This document shows, in pieces, positions 7,622-16,508 of a stretch of DNA of 64,000 nt; the stretch's first letter is position 1; each line of letters opens with the position of its first letter. The notes beneath the pieces are model-generated. The model saw only the letters and a program-made list of their open reading frames with translations. It was not told the DNA's origin and did not search any database. The stretch is from Bacteroidales bacterium (GTDB lineage Bacteria > Bacteroidota > Bacteroidia > Bacteroidales > Marinilabiliaceae). The translations under genes and the position numbers were made by a program. The DNA lies in assembly GCA_017960905.1 (NCBI GenBank), contig JAGCYH010000001.1, positions 1 to 64,000 of the forward strand. Reading direction: 5' to 3'.

Positions 7622-8614
7622 ATGGCTATCACAGCTCAAGACGTTAATAAACTTAGAAAAATGACCGGCGCCGGCATGATGGACTGCAAAAAAGCTCTCG
7701 TTGAAGCCGACGGCGATTTCGACAAAGCTATCGACATCATCCGTAAGAGAGGCCAGGCTATCGCCAGCAAACGCGCCGACCGCGAGGCTACCGAAGGCGC
7801 AGCCATCGCTAAGGTCGATGCCGCTAAGAAACACGGCGCTGCTATCGTTCTCAACTGCGAAACCGACTTCGTGGCTAAAAACGAAAGTTTCGTAGAACTC
7901 GCCAACAAGATTGCCGAGCTCGCAGTAAGCAAGAAACCCGCCGACCTCGAGGCGCTCAAAAACGAGCAGCTCGAAGGCGCTTCGGTGGCTTCGAAAGTTA
8001 CCGAACTCTCGGGTATCATTGGTGAGAAAATACAACTCAGCGCTTACGAATCTATTGACGCTGAGTCGGTTATCGCTTACATCCACGCTGGTAACAAGAT
8101 TGCAACTCTCGTTGGTTTCAACAAGAGCCTCGACGAGCAGGTAGGCAAAAACGTGGCTATGCAGGTAGCTGCCATGTCGCCCGTTTCGGTAAGCCGCGAA
8201 GATGTGCCGCAAAGCGTTATCGACCACGAACTCGAAGTGGCTATCGACAAGACCAAAGAGGATCAGGTGAACAAAGCTGTTGAAAACGCTTTGAAAAAAG
8301 CTGGTTTCAACCTCTATATCGCTGAAAACGAAGAGCATATCAACGAGGGCATCATGAAAGGCAACATCACTGAGGCTCAGGCCGACGAGATTCGCAAGCT
8401 CAAAGCCGACACTGCCGACAACGCCCGCAAGAACATGAACGACCAGATGGTACAGAACATCGCAAAAGGCCGTCTGAACAAGTTCTTCAAAGACAGCACA
8501 CTCATGGAGCAGGAGTATATCTGGGACAACAAAATCTCTATCGCACAGTATCTGGCTCAGCAGGACAAAGAGCTTAAAGCTGTATGCTTCAAGCGTATCT
8601 CGCTTGCCAACTAA
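7622..8614 (+). CDS. tsf: Translation elongation factor Ts
   Basis: The 330-residue protein is the guanine-nucleotide exchange factor for EF-Tu. The N-terminal UBA-like domain has LRKMTGAGMMDCKKALVEADGD (about residues 11-33). The core carries LNCETDFVAKNESFVELA near residue 80, the family's second signature. The coiled, dimerisation and C-terminal modules follow, ending AVCFKRISLAN. It is longer than E. coli EF-Ts (283), as in other Bacteroidetes. It is last in the rplM-rpsI-rpsB-tsf cluster and is closed by a strong terminator. Confidence 0.97.
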   Translation: MAITAQDVNKLRKMTGAGMMDCKKALVEADGDFDKAIDIIRKRGQAIASKRADREATEGAAIAKVDAAKKHGAAIVLNCETDFVAKNESFVELANKIAELAVSKKPADLEALKNEQLEGASVASKVTELSGIIGEKIQLSAYESIDAESVIAYIHAGNKIATLVGFNKSLDEQVGKNVAMQVAAMSPVSVSREDVPQSVIDHELEVAIDKTKEDQVNKAVENALKKAGFNLYIAENEEHINEGIMKGNITEAQADEIRKLKADTADNARKNMNDQMVQNIAKGRLNKFFKDSTLMEQEYIWDNKISIAQYLAQQDKELKAVCFKRISLAN

Positions 8615-8641
8615 TTGTTAGAGAGTAAATATTGATAAATG

Positions 8642-8676
8642 AAGCGTTTGAGCATTAGCTCAAACGCTTTTTTTGC
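8642..8676 (+). terminator. Terminator after tsf
   Basis: A perfect 12-pair stem, AAGCGTTTGAGC with GCTCAAACGCTT around an ATTA loop, continues into a T run. It ends the ribosomal protein cluster and sits against the 3' end of the convergent lipoprotein gene. Confidence 0.9.
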
Positions 8677-8683
8677 ACTATCA

Positions 8684-9568
8684 CTAAAATATAACTTGAT
8701 ATATTTGGAGATCGTCTTCTACTGGAAACAATAAGTCATAATTAACAACTTTGTTCTCATCTGTAATTTTTAACTGGACATTTTTTTGATCTCTAAAGGC
8801 GATTTGGTATTTAGTAATAACTCCATTGATGTCGATGGCTAATGAATCGTTGTTGGAGTATAATGTGTATTTGCCATATTCCTCTTTAATTGTCTTAAGT
8901 TGGTAATTGTCATCATCGTAATCTTTAGTTCTTTTCATGAGATTGCCGTCAGAGTAAAACCAATAGAATATATTAAGCTCTCGATAGGATTCATAGCATC
9001 CCGATAGCTTTTTCTCTAATTCTATATGCCGTTGCGAAGGAACAGATATGTATTCTTTTACAAGACCATCGTAGTCAAAACAATACTGATAATCGTATCT
9101 GAGCTCCTGAAAATAGCATCTGAAGTATGCATTGTTGTGGTCGTAGTATATGCCATTATAAGATATTGATTTGGAATCTTCAATTGTGTAGTTTTTTACT
9201 TTTCCTTCAATTATTGTTGTAATAGTTTTTCCGTCGGTAGAGTAGGTGCCATCTTTAACGATAATGGAATCGACAAGATTGTTGGTGAGTAAATGTATTG
9301 AATCGACTATTCTAGTTGTATAGTAAACTCTTAATTCGCGGATAGAGCCGGATTCCTCTAATTGTACAAACAAGTCACCTACTCGCGATCTCATATCATT
9401 AAAAGACTCTTCTTCTGTATTGTGTTTGTTTGTTCCAATTTCACAATTGTAAAGTTGCCATAAGCCAACAACGTTGTATGTTTCATCGTCGTCGTTGCAA
9501 GACGTTAATAGCGAGACTATTACAGCTAAGAACAGATAGGTGTAATAAAAAGGATACTTTGTTTTCAT
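8684..9568 (-). CDS. Hypothetical lipoprotein, lipocalin-like start
   Basis: The 294-residue protein starts MKTKYPFYYTYLFLAVIVSL and has lipobox LLTSC followed by NDDDET, the acidic residues after Cys common in surface-exposed Bacteroidetes lipoproteins. The mature start VVGLWQLYNCEIG resembles the GxW entry strand of lipocalin-like Bacteroidetes domains; I infer beta-rich structure but no function. I chose the ATG at 9568 because the signal peptide begins there and because the promoter at 9604-9634 would start transcription downstream of the farther in-frame start. The gene is AT-rich. It is convergent to tsf and divergent from the DUF4249 genes. Confidence 0.75.
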   Translation of the reverse strand: MKTKYPFYYTYLFLAVIVSLLTSCNDDDETYNVVGLWQLYNCEIGTNKHNTEEESFNDMRSRVGDLFVQLEESGSIRELRVYYTTRIVDSIHLLTNNLVDSIIVKDGTYSTDGKTITTIIEGKVKNYTIEDSKSISYNGIYYDHNNAYFRCYFQELRYDYQYCFDYDGLVKEYISVPSQRHIELEKKLSGCYESYRELNIFYWFYSDGNLMKRTKDYDDDNYQLKTIKEEYGKYTLYSNNDSLAIDINGVITKYQIAFRDQKNVQLKITDENKVVNYDLLFPVEDDLQIYQVIF

Positions 9569-9600
9569 TTTGCGTATTGTTTGTTTTTGTTTTACATTTG
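9569..9600 (+). promoter_or_regulatory. Promoter of the first DUF4249 gene
   Basis: TTTG at 9569-9572 and TACATTTG at 9593-9600 are 20 nt apart. It lies just upstream of the divergent lipoprotein's start codon and back-to-back with the promoter on the other strand. Confidence 0.65.
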
Positions 9601-9603
9601 CAG

Positions 9604-9634
9604 CAAAAGTATACAAAGCTATTATAAAGACAAA
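9604..9634 (-). promoter_or_regulatory. Promoter of the divergent lipoprotein
   Basis: On the minus strand TTTG (9631-9634) and TACTTTTG (9604-9611) are 19 nt apart. The two divergent promoters are separated by only 3 bp, so their expression may be mutually exclusive or jointly controlled. Confidence 0.65.
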
Positions 9635-9642
9635 AAAACTAT

Positions 9643-10806
9643 ATGAAAAGTTTTAGGTTATTTGTTGCTGCAGTTTTAGGCTGTGCGTTTCTCACCTCGT
9701 GTCTCGAAGAGTACGATTTAGATATTGAAAGATATTCTGATTATATTGTCATAGATGCTCTTATAACAGATTGTGATACTGTGCATTTTGTGTATATTTC
9801 ACCATTGATAGCCCGAAACGAGGATTCTGAGTCTTATAATTCATCTACATATTATCAGGAAGAATTAACTCTCAACGCAAGAAAGACATTTGGGGAAATA
9901 AATGTGCGTGTTTGCGATGACAATACAGGTGAAGAGTTTGTGTTTTTCCCTATAGACTCTATCGTGGCGGCTTATAATTTATCTGCCTCTAAGATAAAAG
10001 CGTATCGTGATTCGGTTGTAAATCAGGCAGGAACATACGAAATAGGTAGTGTTGAACAAGAAAAAATCGATAGTATGTGGTATGTACGATATAAAAAGTT
10101 CGATCGTTTTTTACAACACAATCCTAGTGTTGATGCAGAAATGCAATACAATCTAAGCTATTCCGATTGGACTCATATGGGGTGCTCTTCTATTGGACCA
10201 TACTACACGTATTGCTACGATGGTTGCGATTTCAAATGTGGTCATACGTACACTATAACTGTAGAAGCTGACGGGCGAACATTCACTTCGACTCAGACGA
10301 TACAGCCTGTACCTAAGGTGGACGCGGTTAAGTTTTTTACGCATGATTCGCCCGAAGGTCCGCTCTTGTCGCCATCGCTTTACTTCAACGATGTGCAGCC
10401 TGACCGCACCAACTATTATGTTTTTACCAATTTATACCAATATCATAGGATAACTGCATCATCGTATTTCTATGTTTTTTTGGCACCTTTTTCCGATGAG
10501 AACCAGTCTTCCGAGATAAGTGGTTTGCATATGTCGCTAGGTATGGGTGCTGTAAAAGATCAGAAAAAGGATGGTTTTGGGAAAGGCGACTATTACTACT
10601 ACGAACTCTATTCGATAAGCAAAGAAAACTATGAATATTATAAGAGTATGGAGAACCAGCTAACTAGCGATGGCGGTGTATACCGCCCCAATCCGTCGAC
10701 GCCGCTCACTAACTTCAGTGGCGAAAATGTGCAAGGACAGTTTGTGGCTGCTTCTAAGACTATTATGTGCGGACGTATAACACCTTGGGATATAGAGGGA
10801 GAATAA
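9643..10806 (+). CDS. DUF4249 lipoprotein, paralogue 1
   Basis: The 387-residue protein has a lipoprotein signal (MKSFRLFVAAVLGCAFLTSC). The mature part begins LEEYDLDIERYSDYIVIDALITD, the pattern of Bacteroidetes DUF4249 proteins, which usually neighbour a TonB-dependent receptor and are thought to act with it at the outer membrane; substrate is unknown. It is a close paralogue of the next gene, near-identical in the signal peptide and in the C-terminal half (FTHDSPEGPLLSPSLYFNDV; YRPNPSTPLTNFSGE), but divergent between about residues 60 and 170. Its DNA is clearly more AT-rich than that of the second copy. It has its own promoter. Confidence 0.88.
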   Translation: MKSFRLFVAAVLGCAFLTSCLEEYDLDIERYSDYIVIDALITDCDTVHFVYISPLIARNEDSESYNSSTYYQEELTLNARKTFGEINVRVCDDNTGEEFVFFPIDSIVAAYNLSASKIKAYRDSVVNQAGTYEIGSVEQEKIDSMWYVRYKKFDRFLQHNPSVDAEMQYNLSYSDWTHMGCSSIGPYYTYCYDGCDFKCGHTYTITVEADGRTFTSTQTIQPVPKVDAVKFFTHDSPEGPLLSPSLYFNDVQPDRTNYYVFTNLYQYHRITASSYFYVFLAPFSDENQSSEISGLHMSLGMGAVKDQKKDGFGKGDYYYYELYSISKENYEYYKSMENQLTSDGGVYRPNPSTPLTNFSGENVQGQFVAASKTIMCGRITPWDIEGE

Positions 10807-10837
10807 TTTGTTTTTTTAACTTTTTTGCATATTTTTG
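10807..10837 (+). promoter_or_regulatory. Promoter of the second DUF4249 gene
   Basis: TTTG at 10807-10810 and TATTTTTG at 10830-10837 are 19 nt apart, starting at the stop codon of the first copy. It means the two paralogues can be expressed separately. Confidence 0.65.
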
Positions 10838-10878
10838 CCGCGAATTTTCAAACAGACAAGTACTCAAACATATACACC

Positions 10879-12030
10879 ATGAAAAGTTTTAGGTTATTTG
10901 TTGCCGCTGTGTTAGGCTGTGCGTGTTTCACCTCGTGCCTCGAGGAGTTCGATGTTGACATCGACAGTTATTCCGATTATATTGTTATCGATGCGCTTAT
11001 AACCGATTGCGACTCAGCGCATTTCGTATATATATCGCCCTTGGTTACCAAGGTCGATACTATCGCTATGCCATACGTGTTTTATCAGGACGAAGTACGC
11101 TTGAGCAAGCCTAAGAAGACGATAAACGGCATAAGTGTGCGCGTGCACGACGATACCACAGGCGAGGATTTTGCTTTCGAGCCTATCGAGAAAGCCGTTG
11201 AAAAGCACAACCAGAATGTAAGGCGGATGCAAGCCCTCCTTGATTCGCTGTATGCAGCTAACGGCTCTTACTCCCTGACCGATGAGCAGATGGCTCTGAT
11301 AGACCGTAAGTGGGAGGAGTACAAGCGGTATTTCTACAGCCGTATTTGCCATGTGCCAAATCTGACCGATGAAGAGAGACTTATGTTGTACTCGTCGAAT
11401 ATATCATTCGAGGGATTGACGATGGGACCGTACTACACTTACTATCACGATGGTTGCGACTTTAAGCGCGGGCATACGTACACCCTGACGGTAGAGGCCG
11501 AAGGGCGCACCTTCACCGCCACACAGACCATCAATCCGGTGCCGAAGGTCGACAAGGTGAAGTTCTTTACCCACGACTCGCCCGAGGGGCCGCTCTTGTC
11601 GCCGTCGCTCTACTTCAACGACGTGCGCCCCGACCGTACCGATTACTACGTCTTCACCGACATATTCCAGCACCACCGTGTGCGCGCCTCGGCATATTTC
11701 TATGTGTTCCTTGCGCCGTTCTCCGACGAGAATCAGTCGACGTCGGTCAACGGTCTGCACATGTCGCTCGGCATGGGCGCCACGCAAAACCAGAAAGGCG
11801 ACGGCTACTCAGCCGGCAACTACTATTACTACGAACTATTCTCGATAAGCGCCGACAACTACGACTACTACAAGACAATGGAGAAGCAGCTTACGAGCGA
11901 TGGCGGCGTGTACCGCCCCAACCCGTCGACGCCGCTCACCAACTTCAGCGGCGAGCATGTACAGGGGCAGTTTGTGGCTGCTTCGAAGACATTTATGTAC
12001 GGACAGATATCACCTTGGGACAAAGAATAA
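10879..12030 (+). CDS. DUF4249 lipoprotein, paralogue 2
   Basis: The 383-residue protein has lipoprotein signal MKSFRLFVAAVLGCACFTSC and the DUF4249 mature start (SDYIVIDALITDCD). The ATG at 10879 is chosen because the signal peptide starts there and the promoter at 10807-10837 lies just upstream. It parallels paralogue 1 through most of the protein; the 3' half of the gene is much richer in GC than in copy 1. It is followed after 14 nt by the TonB-dependent receptor, so this copy is the one coupled to the transporter. I infer an outer-membrane accessory role, possibly surface exposed; the ligand is unknown. Confidence 0.9.
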   Translation: MKSFRLFVAAVLGCACFTSCLEEFDVDIDSYSDYIVIDALITDCDSAHFVYISPLVTKVDTIAMPYVFYQDEVRLSKPKKTINGISVRVHDDTTGEDFAFEPIEKAVEKHNQNVRRMQALLDSLYAANGSYSLTDEQMALIDRKWEEYKRYFYSRICHVPNLTDEERLMLYSSNISFEGLTMGPYYTYYHDGCDFKRGHTYTLTVEAEGRTFTATQTINPVPKVDKVKFFTHDSPEGPLLSPSLYFNDVRPDRTDYYVFTDIFQHHRVRASAYFYVFLAPFSDENQSTSVNGLHMSLGMGATQNQKGDGYSAGNYYYYELFSISADNYDYYKTMEKQLTSDGGVYRPNPSTPLTNFSGEHVQGQFVAASKTFMYGQISPWDKE

Positions 12031-12044
12031 AAACTCTCTGACAG

Positions 12045-14423
12045 ATGAAAGCATTGTATATCATAGTATTAGCATTAATTCTTGGCGCGGCCAATGTGGC
12101 GGCGCAAACGGTTTACGGCTACGTGAGCGACTCGAAGACAGGCGAACGCCTGCCGGGCGCACTGATTATAAACGGCAAAAACAACAGCACGGCACTTACC
12201 AACTCGTACGGCTACTTTTCGCTGCCTAAGGCGGCGAAAGGCGATACGTTGCTTGTGCGTTTCCTGGGGTACAACACTCAGAGTGTGGCTGTTGGCGAGG
12301 CCGCCCGCATCGATATTGCTCTCAACGAGAGCAATAACATGCTTACCGAGGTTGAGGTGAAGGCCAAGTCGACTTTCCGCCGCGAGCTGTCGTCGGCGCA
12401 GATGAGCCACCACCGCATCAACTCGGCCGACATAAAGGCTGCACCAATGCTCTTTGGCGAAGCCGATGCCCTCAAAACTATTCAGATAATGCCGGGCGTC
12501 AATTCGGCCGCCGACGGCAGCACGAACCTTTCGGTTCGTGGCGGTTCGTACGACCAGAACCTCATCCTGCTCGACGAGGCCACCGTATATAACCCGTCGC
12601 ACACGATGGGCATATTCACCGCCTTCAATGCCGATGCCATAAGCAGTGTCGACTTCTTCAAGGGCGACATACCCGCGCGCTACGGCGGCAAGCTGTCGGC
12701 TGTGGTGGATATGCAGATGAAAGAGGGCAACAACCAGCAGTTCAAGGCACAGGGCGGCATCGGACTCATATCGAGCCGACTGCTCGTTGAAGGTCCGCTG
12801 AAACGAGGCGTAGCCTCGTTTATGGCGTCGGGACGATTCGGCTACAGCGACGCTCTCGTCAAAGGTCTCAGCGCCCTGAACGATTTCGGCCCCGACTTCT
12901 TGTATTTCGACGAGATTAACAACTACACGTGGGACCACGAGAACGACAGGATGCGTTTCTATGATATTTGCGCCAAAGCCAACTGGAACATCGACCAGAA
13001 CAACAAAGTGTATGCTTCGGGCTATTTGAGCAAAGACCGCTTCCTGTGCCCTATGCTGTCGCAGGAGAACGACCAGACGTGGGCCAACCAGACGGCTACG
13101 CTGCGCTGGAACCATACCTCGTCGGACAATATGTTCGTTAACACCACACTGACATACAGCAACTACAACTATCGTCAGCGGCAAGCCGCTGACGTGCGCA
13201 ACTATGAGTGGCACGCCGGCATGGGCGAGGTGGTTGCCAAAGCCGATGCCGACTATTACCTCGAGCGTATGCACATTACTTTCGGTGCCGCCCTCGAGGG
13301 ACACTCGTACAACCCGGGCGAGATAGTGCCGCTCAACGACAGCTCGTTGATGAAGGCCATGCAAATCGACAAGAAGAAGATGGCTCTTGTGGCCGCCTAC
13401 GCCGGCAACGAACACCGCGTCACCGATCAGCTGACGCTGTCGTACGGCTTGCGCCTCGCGTCGGCATTCCATCTTGGCCCGACCACGGTGCGCCACTACA
13501 CCGACATGCCCCATTACACCGACTCGACGCACTACAGCGGCGGACAGATAGCCAAAGGCTATTTCGGCCTCGAGCCGCGTCTGTCGCTGAGCTATTCGCT
13601 CAGCGACAATATGACGCTTAAAGCTTCGTACGCCCATACCAAGCAATACCAGCATCTGCTCAACAACTCGGCCCTCGGTCTGCCTACCGACATCTGGGCG
13701 CCCGCCGACTCGTACATTAAACCGCAGTCGGCCGATGCATTCGCCGTAGGTGTGCATGGCTATTTGCCTGTGGCACAGATAGAAGCAAGTGCCGAAGCGT
13801 ACTACAAGAAGATGCACGACGTGATAGATTTCCGCGACAATGCCGAACTCGAACTCAACAGCCACATAGAGACCGAAGTGCTCTCGGGCGAGGGTAGGGC
13901 ATACGGCTTGGAACTGATGCTCCGCCGCGATTCGCGGCGGACATCGTTCGTGGTGAGCTACACGCTCTCTGAGGCCAAGCGCCGCATCGATGGTGTGAAC
14001 TATGGCAAGTGGTACTATGCCGTTTACGACCAGCGCCACAACCTGTCGGTAAATGCCATGTGGCGCATGAGCGACCAATGGTCGCTCTCGGGCTCGTTCA
14101 AGTATCACACGGGCGGGCGCACCACGCTGCCTGTGGGCTCGTTCTACTATCAGGGTGCGGCCTTCTCTATCTACACCGAGCGCAACGGCTACAAGATGCC
14201 CGACTGCCACCGCCTCGACATGTCGGTGGTGTACGACTTCAAGCAGAAGCCCGACCGCCGTTTCCACTCGCAGCTGGCGCTGTCGGTTTACAACGTCTAC
14301 AGCCACAAAAACCCATATTCGATTTACGTCAAAAACGATGCATATAGCATGGACCACTACCAAGGCTACATGCTCTATATGTACCTCTGCGTACCGACAA
14401 TAAGCTACAATTTCTCGTTCTAG
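12045..14423 (+). CDS. TonB-dependent outer-membrane receptor
   Basis: The 792-residue protein has a signal peptide (MKALYIIVLALILGAANVAAQ) and then a carboxypeptidase-regulatory-like domain (about residues 22-100; GYVSDSKTGERLPGALI). The plug domain follows at about residues 125-235 (IQIMPGVNSAADGSTNLSVRGGSYDQN, with IPARYGGKLSAVVDM), and then a beta-barrel ending in FSF with a terminal aromatic. It imports an unidentified ligand using TonB energy. It is shorter than SusC proteins, and no SusD is present; the partner is the DUF4249 lipoprotein upstream. An inverted repeat and a gene-poor stretch follow it. Confidence 0.93.
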   Translation: MKALYIIVLALILGAANVAAQTVYGYVSDSKTGERLPGALIINGKNNSTALTNSYGYFSLPKAAKGDTLLVRFLGYNTQSVAVGEAARIDIALNESNNMLTEVEVKAKSTFRRELSSAQMSHHRINSADIKAAPMLFGEADALKTIQIMPGVNSAADGSTNLSVRGGSYDQNLILLDEATVYNPSHTMGIFTAFNADAISSVDFFKGDIPARYGGKLSAVVDMQMKEGNNQQFKAQGGIGLISSRLLVEGPLKRGVASFMASGRFGYSDALVKGLSALNDFGPDFLYFDEINNYTWDHENDRMRFYDICAKANWNIDQNNKVYASGYLSKDRFLCPMLSQENDQTWANQTATLRWNHTSSDNMFVNTTLTYSNYNYRQRQAADVRNYEWHAGMGEVVAKADADYYLERMHITFGAALEGHSYNPGEIVPLNDSSLMKAMQIDKKKMALVAAYAGNEHRVTDQLTLSYGLRLASAFHLGPTTVRHYTDMPHYTDSTHYSGGQIAKGYFGLEPRLSLSYSLSDNMTLKASYAHTKQYQHLLNNSALGLPTDIWAPADSYIKPQSADAFAVGVHGYLPVAQIEASAEAYYKKMHDVIDFRDNAELELNSHIETEVLSGEGRAYGLELMLRRDSRRTSFVVSYTLSEAKRRIDGVNYGKWYYAVYDQRHNLSVNAMWRMSDQWSLSGSFKYHTGGRTTLPVGSFYYQGAAFSIYTERNGYKMPDCHRLDMSVVYDFKQKPDRRFHSQLALSVYNVYSHKNPYSIYVKNDAYSMDHYQGYMLYMYLCVPTISYNFSF

Positions 14424-14503
14424 GTAGAGAGTAAAGAGTAGAGAGTAAAGAGTAGAGAGTAAAGAGTAATGTGTAATGTGTAGAGACGCTCGGCCGTGCG
14501 TCT
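14424..14503 (+). repeat. Composite repeat copy 2
   Basis: Tandem GTAGAGAGTAAAGA units start immediately after the receptor stop codon and run to about 14483. The palindrome AGACGCTCGGCCGTGCGTCT follows at 14484-14503, with one mismatched pair relative to copy 1. Orientation and order are the same as at 4291-4378. Confidence 0.8.
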
Positions 14504-14980
14504 GTTCATTCGCCCGACGCCGCAAGGCGTCATTCGTTACGTTTTGTTTTATTCGGTGATAATATCTTTCCGTGTTTTTCGTGTGTTCCGTGGTTCAAAA
14601 ATCGATATTTTTTTTTCAAAAAAAGAACTTTTCTCGCCGTGAGAAAAGTTGCAAAAGAACTCGCCGCGGACCCGCCTCGCTAAGAATTTGCTTCGTTCGG
14701 CGGCGCAAAACAAACGCACTGCGCTGCGCTTCGTTTGTACGGTGTTTTGCTCACTCCGCCTTCCGCGCAAATTCTTCGGGCGCTCGCCGGCTCATGCGGT
14801 AGCGTGGCCCTGCCGGCCATTCGGGCCCCGCGTTGCGTTCGTAATTATCATTGTTAATTTTTAATTGTTCATTGTTCATTGTTCATTTTCATCGTTCTTT
14901 TCACAGAAAAATTCATTTATTTTGAAAAAAAATCGGTGTGAGGTGTAATATTTTGCCGAAACCGTTGTCAAAAGGTCAGA
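14504..14980. other. Gene-free stretch upstream of the sigma factor
   Basis: I see no supported gene in these 477 bases. The stretch holds AT-rich tracts, a GC-rich central segment with a long imperfect hairpin (14682-14776) and low-complexity ATTGTTCATTGTTC repeats near 14865-14890. A sequence resembling a -7 element (AATATTTTG, near 14950) lies before the sigma gene but lacks a clear -33 partner. Confidence 0.6.
14682..14776. repeat. Long imperfect inverted repeat
   Basis: Nested complementary arms are AAGAATTTGC (14682-14691) with GCAAATTCTT (14767-14776), GCAAAAC (14705-14711) with GTTTTGC (14744-14750) and ACAAACG (14710-14716) with CGTTTGT (14732-14738). The two inner arms share two bases and continue one stem. 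Together they can form a cruciform or a long RNA hairpin of about 95 nt. There is no T run, so it is not an ordinary terminator. It could be a small structured RNA or a decayed mobile element. Confidence 0.6.
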
Positions 14981-15556
14981 ATGGATAGAAGAACTGACAT
15001 CGACGAGCAGCTGCGCATAAGTCGTCTAACCGGCTATATGACAGCCGGCGACCGTAAGGCCGCCGCTGCTGAGTACGCCTTTTTCGTCAGGCGTTACTCG
15101 TCGTCGGTTCTCGATTTCGTGGCTCGCATGGTAGGCAACCGGGCCGATGCCGAGGAGCTTGCGCAAAACGTCTTTGTGAAGGCCTACAAGGCAGTGGCGC
15201 AGTTCGAGGGGCGGTCGTCGTTCCTGACGTGGCTCATACGCATAGCCTACAACGAGTCGATAAACCACCTGAGGCGCCGCAAGGTGCGATGGATCGACAT
15301 CGACGAGGCGCTGATAGCCGACAGCGGCGAGTCCGACGACGAGCTCTCGACGGGCAGCGAGGAGCGCATAAGGCTGTTGGAGAGCGCTTTGGACGATTTG
15401 CCGCCCGACGAACGGATGCTGGTACATCTGTACTACTACGACGACAAACCTCTGCAAGAAATTGCATATATTGTTGATGCTGAGCCTAATGCGTTGGCTG
15501 TTAGGCTGCATCGGATAAGAAAAAAGTTATTGATAATGATAAAAAATAAAGAATAA
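14981..15556 (+). CDS. ECF-type RNA polymerase sigma factor
   Basis: The 191-residue protein has sigma region 2 at about residues 30-95 (FFVRRYSSSVLDFVARMVGN, then ADAEELAQNVFVKAYKA and FLTWLIRIAYNESINHLRRRK) and region 4 at about residues 130-185 (LPPDERMLVHLYYYDDKPLQEIAYI, then a helix-turn-helix). No sigma 1.1 or region 3 is present, so it is an extracytoplasmic-function sigma factor. The next gene, 5 nt downstream, encodes a single-pass membrane protein that is the best candidate for its anti-sigma factor. Target genes are unknown; the secreted proteins downstream are candidates. Confidence 0.92.
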   Translation: MDRRTDIDEQLRISRLTGYMTAGDRKAAAAEYAFFVRRYSSSVLDFVARMVGNRADAEELAQNVFVKAYKAVAQFEGRSSFLTWLIRIAYNESINHLRRRKVRWIDIDEALIADSGESDDELSTGSEERIRLLESALDDLPPDERMLVHLYYYDDKPLQEIAYIVDAEPNALAVRLHRIRKKLLIMIKNKE

Positions 15557-15561
15557 AGAAT

Positions 15562-16497
15562 ATGAGCAAGATAAACGATAGCGACCTGCGCGAGGCCTTG
15601 CGCCGAAGCGAAGAGAAACGTCAGGCGACGGAAGTACCCGACGACTTTCTTGCGAGCGTTATGGGCGAGATAGAAGCCGCCGAGCCCGCGCCAGTGCTCT
15701 GGAAGCGCTGGCTTGCCGTGGCCGCCGGCATTGCTGCCCTCATTGGCGTTGGCGGCGCATTCCTGCTCTTGGGTACGCCCGGCAATGAGACTAATGACGG
15801 ACAACTTGCCGCAAATACCGGCATTGACACACTGAACGTTGCACAACAGGCTGTGGTTGAGGTGGTTGCTGATACGCTGAAAGATTTGCAGTCGAACGTT
15901 GCTGAGGTGCAGCCCGCTGCACCGGCAAAGCCCGCAACGACACGCCGCGCACCCGAAAAAGCCAAACCGCAGCGTGAACTTGTTGCCGCAAACGCGGCAA
16001 CAGACAACGCCACAGCACAGCCGAAGGTCGAAGCCGAGAGCCCTGTAGCAATGCCCGACACCACCGCCGCACCGCGCAAGTATCAGTCGCCGGCCCGTAT
16101 GGACGAGTTCATCTCGAAGCTGGCCGCCAATCAGGGTGCCGCAAAAACCGTTCTCGACTGCACCGCCGACCGCACCGAGGGCGCGGTGGATATGGCTTAC
16201 ACCTTCAGCGAAAAGACCGATTTCGACCTTATAAACCGTCTGCTGGTGTCGGCAAGCAGCTTCCCCGACACGGCTCAGGGATATTTCCTCAACTACTCGC
16301 CGCAGCAGTTCTTCTTCAGCATCGACGATGAGCGCGACGGACAGAGCTATCTCTGGATTGCCGAGCGCGTGGGCGACGAGAAATGCATTCTCTACAGCCT
16401 CCACTCGCAGGCGGGCGCCGAGGATATCACCGAGTGTTATCTGCAATATCGTAGTAAGCTCATTAGCAACAATATAAACACATTCTCGAACCTTTAA
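15562..16497 (+). CDS. Membrane protein, probable anti-sigma factor
   Basis: The 311-residue protein has a short charged cytoplasmic N terminus (SKINDSDLREALRRSEEKRQ), then one transmembrane helix at about residues 50-73 (WLAVAAGIAALIGVGGAFLLL). A long Ala/Pro/Thr-rich linker of about 100 residues and a C-terminal extracytoplasmic domain follow. This topology, with the gene 5 nt behind an ECF sigma gene, is that of a membrane anti-sigma factor. No zinc HxxxCxxC motif is visible, so the assignment rests on context. The C-terminal domain, about residues 180-311, is not one I can name. Confidence 0.7.
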   Translation: MSKINDSDLREALRRSEEKRQATEVPDDFLASVMGEIEAAEPAPVLWKRWLAVAAGIAALIGVGGAFLLLGTPGNETNDGQLAANTGIDTLNVAQQAVVEVVADTLKDLQSNVAEVQPAAPAKPATTRRAPEKAKPQRELVAANAATDNATAQPKVEAESPVAMPDTTAAPRKYQSPARMDEFISKLAANQGAAKTVLDCTADRTEGAVDMAYTFSEKTDFDLINRLLVSASSFPDTAQGYFLNYSPQQFFFSIDDERDGQSYLWIAERVGDEKCILYSLHSQAGAEDITECYLQYRSKLISNNINTFSNL

Positions 16498-16508
16498 ACC
16501 GAACGAAG

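Noticed and set aside
12075..14525. 816-codon minus-strand frame opposite the TonB-dependent receptor
   Set aside because: The receptor has a signal peptide, plug and barrel. The opposite frame is a codon-bias shadow, rich in Val/His/Arg with no recognisable motif.
14572..14864. Short frames in the stretch before the sigma factor
   Set aside because: They have Arg/Ser/Ala-rich translations across the hairpin region, and no start or ribosome site supports them.
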